Shown: positions 60,617 through 64,000 of the stretch, in pieces
Layout of the letters: each line of letters begins with the position of its first letter
Numbering within the stretch: the stretch's first letter is position 1
Assembly: GCA_036852015.1 (NCBI GenBank)
Contig: JAANDG010000451.1
Location: 1-64,000, forward strand
DNA length: 64,000 bases
Source of the DNA: Pelodera strongyloides
Lineage: Eukaryota; Nematoda; Chromadorea; Rhabditida; Rhabditidae
Direction: 5' to 3'
Translations under genes and position numbers: made by a program
Notes under the pieces: generated by a model
Seen by the model: the letters and a program-made list of their open reading frames with translations, nothing else
Database searches by the model: none
Told to the model about the DNA's origin: nothing

Positions 60617-61073
60617 AGTCTTAAAAAAAATCAGTTTCGCTCGGCTCGAACTACGATATCATATCCGCAAAACAACATTTTTCTTCATAAACTATACAAT
60701 CTATACAAGCTAGATATTCGAGCATTTATGACTCCCGGACTGGAGTAAAACATCAGATTGTTAATTCTGGGAGATGTATCCTTCGGGGTTTTTGTATCTT
60801 GTTAGTTAACGACACAGATATAATTGTCTTCATTGCCAACGTTTCGTCTTACGACATTTGGCTTTTTGCGAAGGTTGTATAAAAAACTTGTACGCTGGTA
60901 CGCAACGCAAAATGAAATATTCTAGAATATAACAGGAAAGAGAATCAGAACAAAGTGTTGTTCTGCGTTCTGCTCTTTCAGCCTCATTTTATATGAAGTT
61001 ATGTATGTTACTGTAAAGACCTATCATGATATTTGCTAGGTAATAAAAAAATGGTTGGCGTATGTCGTAAGCG

Positions 61074-61080
61074 CTTATCA
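61074..61080. promoter_or_regulatory. GATA motif upstream of gene E
   Basis: CTTATCA (TGATAAG on the minus strand), 458 bp upstream of the start, preceded by GTAAGCG exactly as upstream of gene C. Confidence 0.4.
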
Positions 61081-61234
61081 AACGGAAATGGCAGGTGACT
61101 CAAAGAGACAACCAACTATATTATAAATAAAATGCTAAATAAAATCCACTGTAAGCACAAACGTATGAAAATATATGTGTTTAAACAAATATAGATGCCT
61201 AGGGGGTTGACCGGTTAGCGGCTTATAATAAAGA

Positions 61235-61500
61235 GTTGGTCAAGATTCAATATATGGGGATGGAGTTGGTCAATACACGCTTTAATATATGTGGGTGGAG
61301 TTGTTCAAGATACGCTTCAATATGTGGGGATGGCGTTGGTCAAGATACGTTTCAATATATGAGGGTGGAGTTGTTCAAGATAAGCTTCAACCAATGAGGA
61401 TGGAGTTGATCAAGGTACGTTTCAATATATGTGGTTGGAGTTGGTCAAGATACGTTTCAATATATGGGGAAGGAGTTGGTCAAGATACGTTTCGGAGGGT
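61235..61500. repeat. 35-bp minisatellite, about 7.5 copies
   Basis: GTTG(G/T)TCAAGATACG starts at 61265, 61300, 61335, 61370, 61405, 61440 and 61475, preceded by a shortened 30-bp unit at 61235. Since 35 is not a multiple of three, the open frame over it cycles through all three reading frames of the unit. Confidence 0.9.
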
Positions 61501-61635
61501 AATTCAGCATAGGAGTACATTTTCAGCAACACAATCGGTCAGTATCGGCCATCGGCCAAGTCTTTCACTTGCGATGTGCATGTTTGGTGTTTAAATGTGA
61601 CACATATAGCAGTATCTAGATTTCACTGGGGCGGT

Positions 61636-62357
61636 CTATTGTGGTATAACCGTCCCAGTGAAATCGAAGCGTCCCAAGGGAGCCAACCTTCCCATGAGTG
61701 GGCCAACCGTCCATGAGATAGACAACCGCCGCAAGGGAACCTAGCCGATGGCCCTCCCAGCCGTTTCATAGGCTTCCCAACCTTCCCATAAAAATCTGAC
61801 CATCCCATGGCCCTTTCAACTGTCCCATGGCCCTCTCAACCGTCCCATGCCTTTTTTTTCTTTTTTTTTTCCTTTGCCAAAAAAGTCGCTGCTCTGAAAG
61901 GTGTGCCTATGTTATACGTTGACTAATAAATTAACGTTGACCAATATACCAATTTCTTTTTTCTACGATTCGTAGGAAGGTTTGAGTGAGATCATATTCC
62001 CTACGTTCTCAGACGCGCAGCGCGAAAATGCGTAAGCGCGTCCGCGGAAAAGAGATGACTTTTTAAGATGGGAAAGGCGGAGACGCAGAAAGGAGGTTTC
62101 TCTGTGTCTCGAATTTTTCAATGCACATTGCAATCTTTTCCCGCGGACGCGCCTACGCATTTGCGCGCCTGAGGACCAGAGCCGTCTGGCATATAGTACA
62201 CTTTCTTATCAAATAGTCTAAACCTCGGTTGGCCTTCCCGTGGGACGGTTGGACCACTCATGCGACGGTCAGATTTTCATGGGACGATTGGGACGCCTAA
62301 AATCGCATGGGACGCCTTGATTTCCATGGGACGGTAATTGTACAATAGGGCCCGATA
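61636..62357. mobile_element. Foldback element built of CCGTCCCATG words, with a nested palindrome
   Basis: The left part repeats CC(G/T)(T/C)CCCATG-type words about ten times; the right part has the complement (CATGGGACGG). The outer ends, GGTCTATTGTGG... and ...GTACAATAGGGCCC, are loosely inverted. In the middle, 62010-62175 is a separate palindrome with arms rich in GCGCGTCCGCGG. Confidence 0.7.
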
Positions 62358-62514
62358 ATATATTAGTTCCCGCTGCGTGGAAAAAAATCATGGAAATTCC
62401 TGGCGGACAAAATTACGTCCTTAAAAATTGAAAAATAACCAGCGGCATCCTTTGGGGAATATGTATTTATACAACTAAGCTTACAGTTTGGCTAGCTACC
62501 AGGCGCGACACTAT

Positions 62515-62936
62515 TTAGGGTGTCACTTCAAATTCAACTTTTTTATTCGATTTTTATTAGATGCAAGAGGATTTATAAAACAATATGCAGCCAGTAAAAA
62601 GCCACATAAAAGTGAACTCAGGGAGAGAAATCAATGAAAATGGGTTTTGGTAACTGCCCGTCGCCGGTTCATATATGCAATTGCCAGGGGTACTTGGAGA
62701 GTGAACTGCCTGCAGTGTTACACCTGGCGTCTGGTTTATCACTGCAGGGTATTTATTATGAAACTCTATACGGGCTATAAACTACGGTATACTAGTAAAA
62801 CTCATACACAGGGATTTCTCTCCCTGAGTGCGTTTTGCCGTACTTTGGTTCTGGAATCGTAGTTTTCTTCACATATTTGAATATTTAATGAACAGCGAAT
62901 AAAAAATACGAATTTGTAGTGACTGCGATCCTTTAA
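62515..62936. mobile_element. Family Y MITE, worn copy
   Basis: The right end GTAGTGACTGCGATCCTTTAA is intact; the left end GTGTCACTTCAAATTC is degenerate. Shared inner block GGGAGAGAAATC. It is upstream of gene E. Confidence 0.7.
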
Positions 62937-62939
62937 CAA

Positions 62940-63612
62940 GACCATGTTTCACTGTGATTTTGTATTGCATCTGATACCGCAGTAACGTGTCAAAGATGGT
63001 TAGGGTCCCTAAAACACGTGAAGAATTGCACCGACATTTAATTGCAACATAGATGCTGGGCAGGAATTCTTAGAAGTGTGCTGCCCCAGAAAATACATAT
63101 ATACTCCCCTCCCAGTTTCAGGAGCTATAATGTGCGGAGTGTTCTCTGATAACTGCCGGGAGCAAAATACAAACGACTATCCGCGGGACGCTACCTACAT
63201 TGCCTAGCCTGAAGACTTCGAGGGATTTGTCCTTTCGTCTCGTCGTCAAACACTCTGTATAACTCCACAAAACCTCATTGGAAAGATCAAGGATCGTCAT
63301 TATCTGAAGAAAAATCTCCCCTCCACGCATTCCCCCGCGGATTGAAGAAGCACGACGCTAGAAACCTTCCGCACTTGTTCCATGTACTTGTTTGATGTTG
63401 TATCTGATTGATTGTATGTGTGAATAAAGTAGTGATATATTATTTTTTACATACTTCGCCAGAAATCAAAGCACATCGTGCTCAGAGGTCATAAGCAGAC
63501 CATATCACATCAACTCATACTTTGGTGAGGTATCCCTCCAAACCAAGATAAAGTTTAATGCACCTTTTCGTTTCTCTTGTTTCTGTCCTTTTCATATTTA
63601 CACTCCTTCTTT

Positions 63613-63615
<3 letters not shown>
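62940..63615. other. Spacer with no recognised gene
   Basis: Short open frames only; none resembles a family I know. The stretch 63110-63440 has a UTR- or LTR-like look, ending GTGAATAAAGTAGTG. Confidence 0.4.
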
Positions 63616-63776
<161 letters not shown>

Positions 63777-64000
63777 TCGTGGAGAATCTGATTTGCTTAG
63801 TCGTTCTCTCACTCCGTAAAAAGCTCACTTCTCTCCTCTCCATGCATTATCTCTCACTTTTTCCAATACCTATTGTCCACACGTTTAGTGCACTTTACGA
63901 TTTTACGAACTTTCGGGCTATAGGCTATAAACTATAGACTACACCGGGTGCATTTATTTTCTTTCTCTATTTTTGAGTAAACATATTTTCTCCCACATGT

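Noticed and set aside
61289..61594. A 101-codon frame with Trp/Arg-rich repeats
   Set aside because: It is the 35-bp minisatellite read through three frames.

Overview
The window looks like repeat-rich nuclear DNA of a nematode, probably a rhabditid/strongylid (clade V) species. The grounds are many short exons with compact tttcag acceptors, acceptors lying 3-17 nt in front of most start codons (as expected for spliced-leader trans-splicing), an RTE-clade LINE of the type common in hookworm-like genomes, and a DUF4781-type gene. The species is not identified. All host genes found lie on the minus strand. Exon models were built by hand from splice motifs and checked for reading-phase consistency.

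The main content is a tandem cluster of divergent paralogs of the large subunit of replication protein A (RPA70/RPA1). From left to right: A (406-1981, 5' exons only, runs off the left edge), B (4911-14809, about 913 aa), C (17721-22078, about 629 aa), a truncated and frameshifted pseudogene F (39047-40400), D (41613-51097, about 595 aa) and E (56364-60616, about 647 aa). The complete members share one architecture: RPA70N-like N-terminal domain, a low-complexity Pro/Ser linker of very different length per gene, DBD-A, then two (C, D, E) or three (B) DBD-B-like OB folds, and then a stop. The zinc-binding DBD-C used by canonical RPA70 for trimerisation is absent from every member. Exon boundaries and phases are nearly the same across members, so they are host paralogs made by tandem duplication.

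Between C and F lies one unrelated 14-exon gene (24619-36287, about 790 aa) whose conserved blocks match the DUF4781 family of unknown function.

The rest is mobile and repetitive DNA, mostly in introns and spacers: TTAA-flanked MITEs in at least six sequence groups (some nested), a TA-flanked Tc1-like MITE whose empty site survives in a paralogous spacer, a tRNA-derived SINE nested in a MITE, an almost intact RTE LINE in an intron of B, two decayed LINEs, two decayed Ty3/Gypsy integrase regions, a 63-bp tandem array carrying GATA-factor sites, foldbacks built from repeated GC-rich words, a 35-bp minisatellite and simple repeats. TGATAAG motifs, the core of the nematode intestinal GATA-factor site, lie upstream of most RPA-like genes, and two promoter-like copies no longer have a gene downstream.
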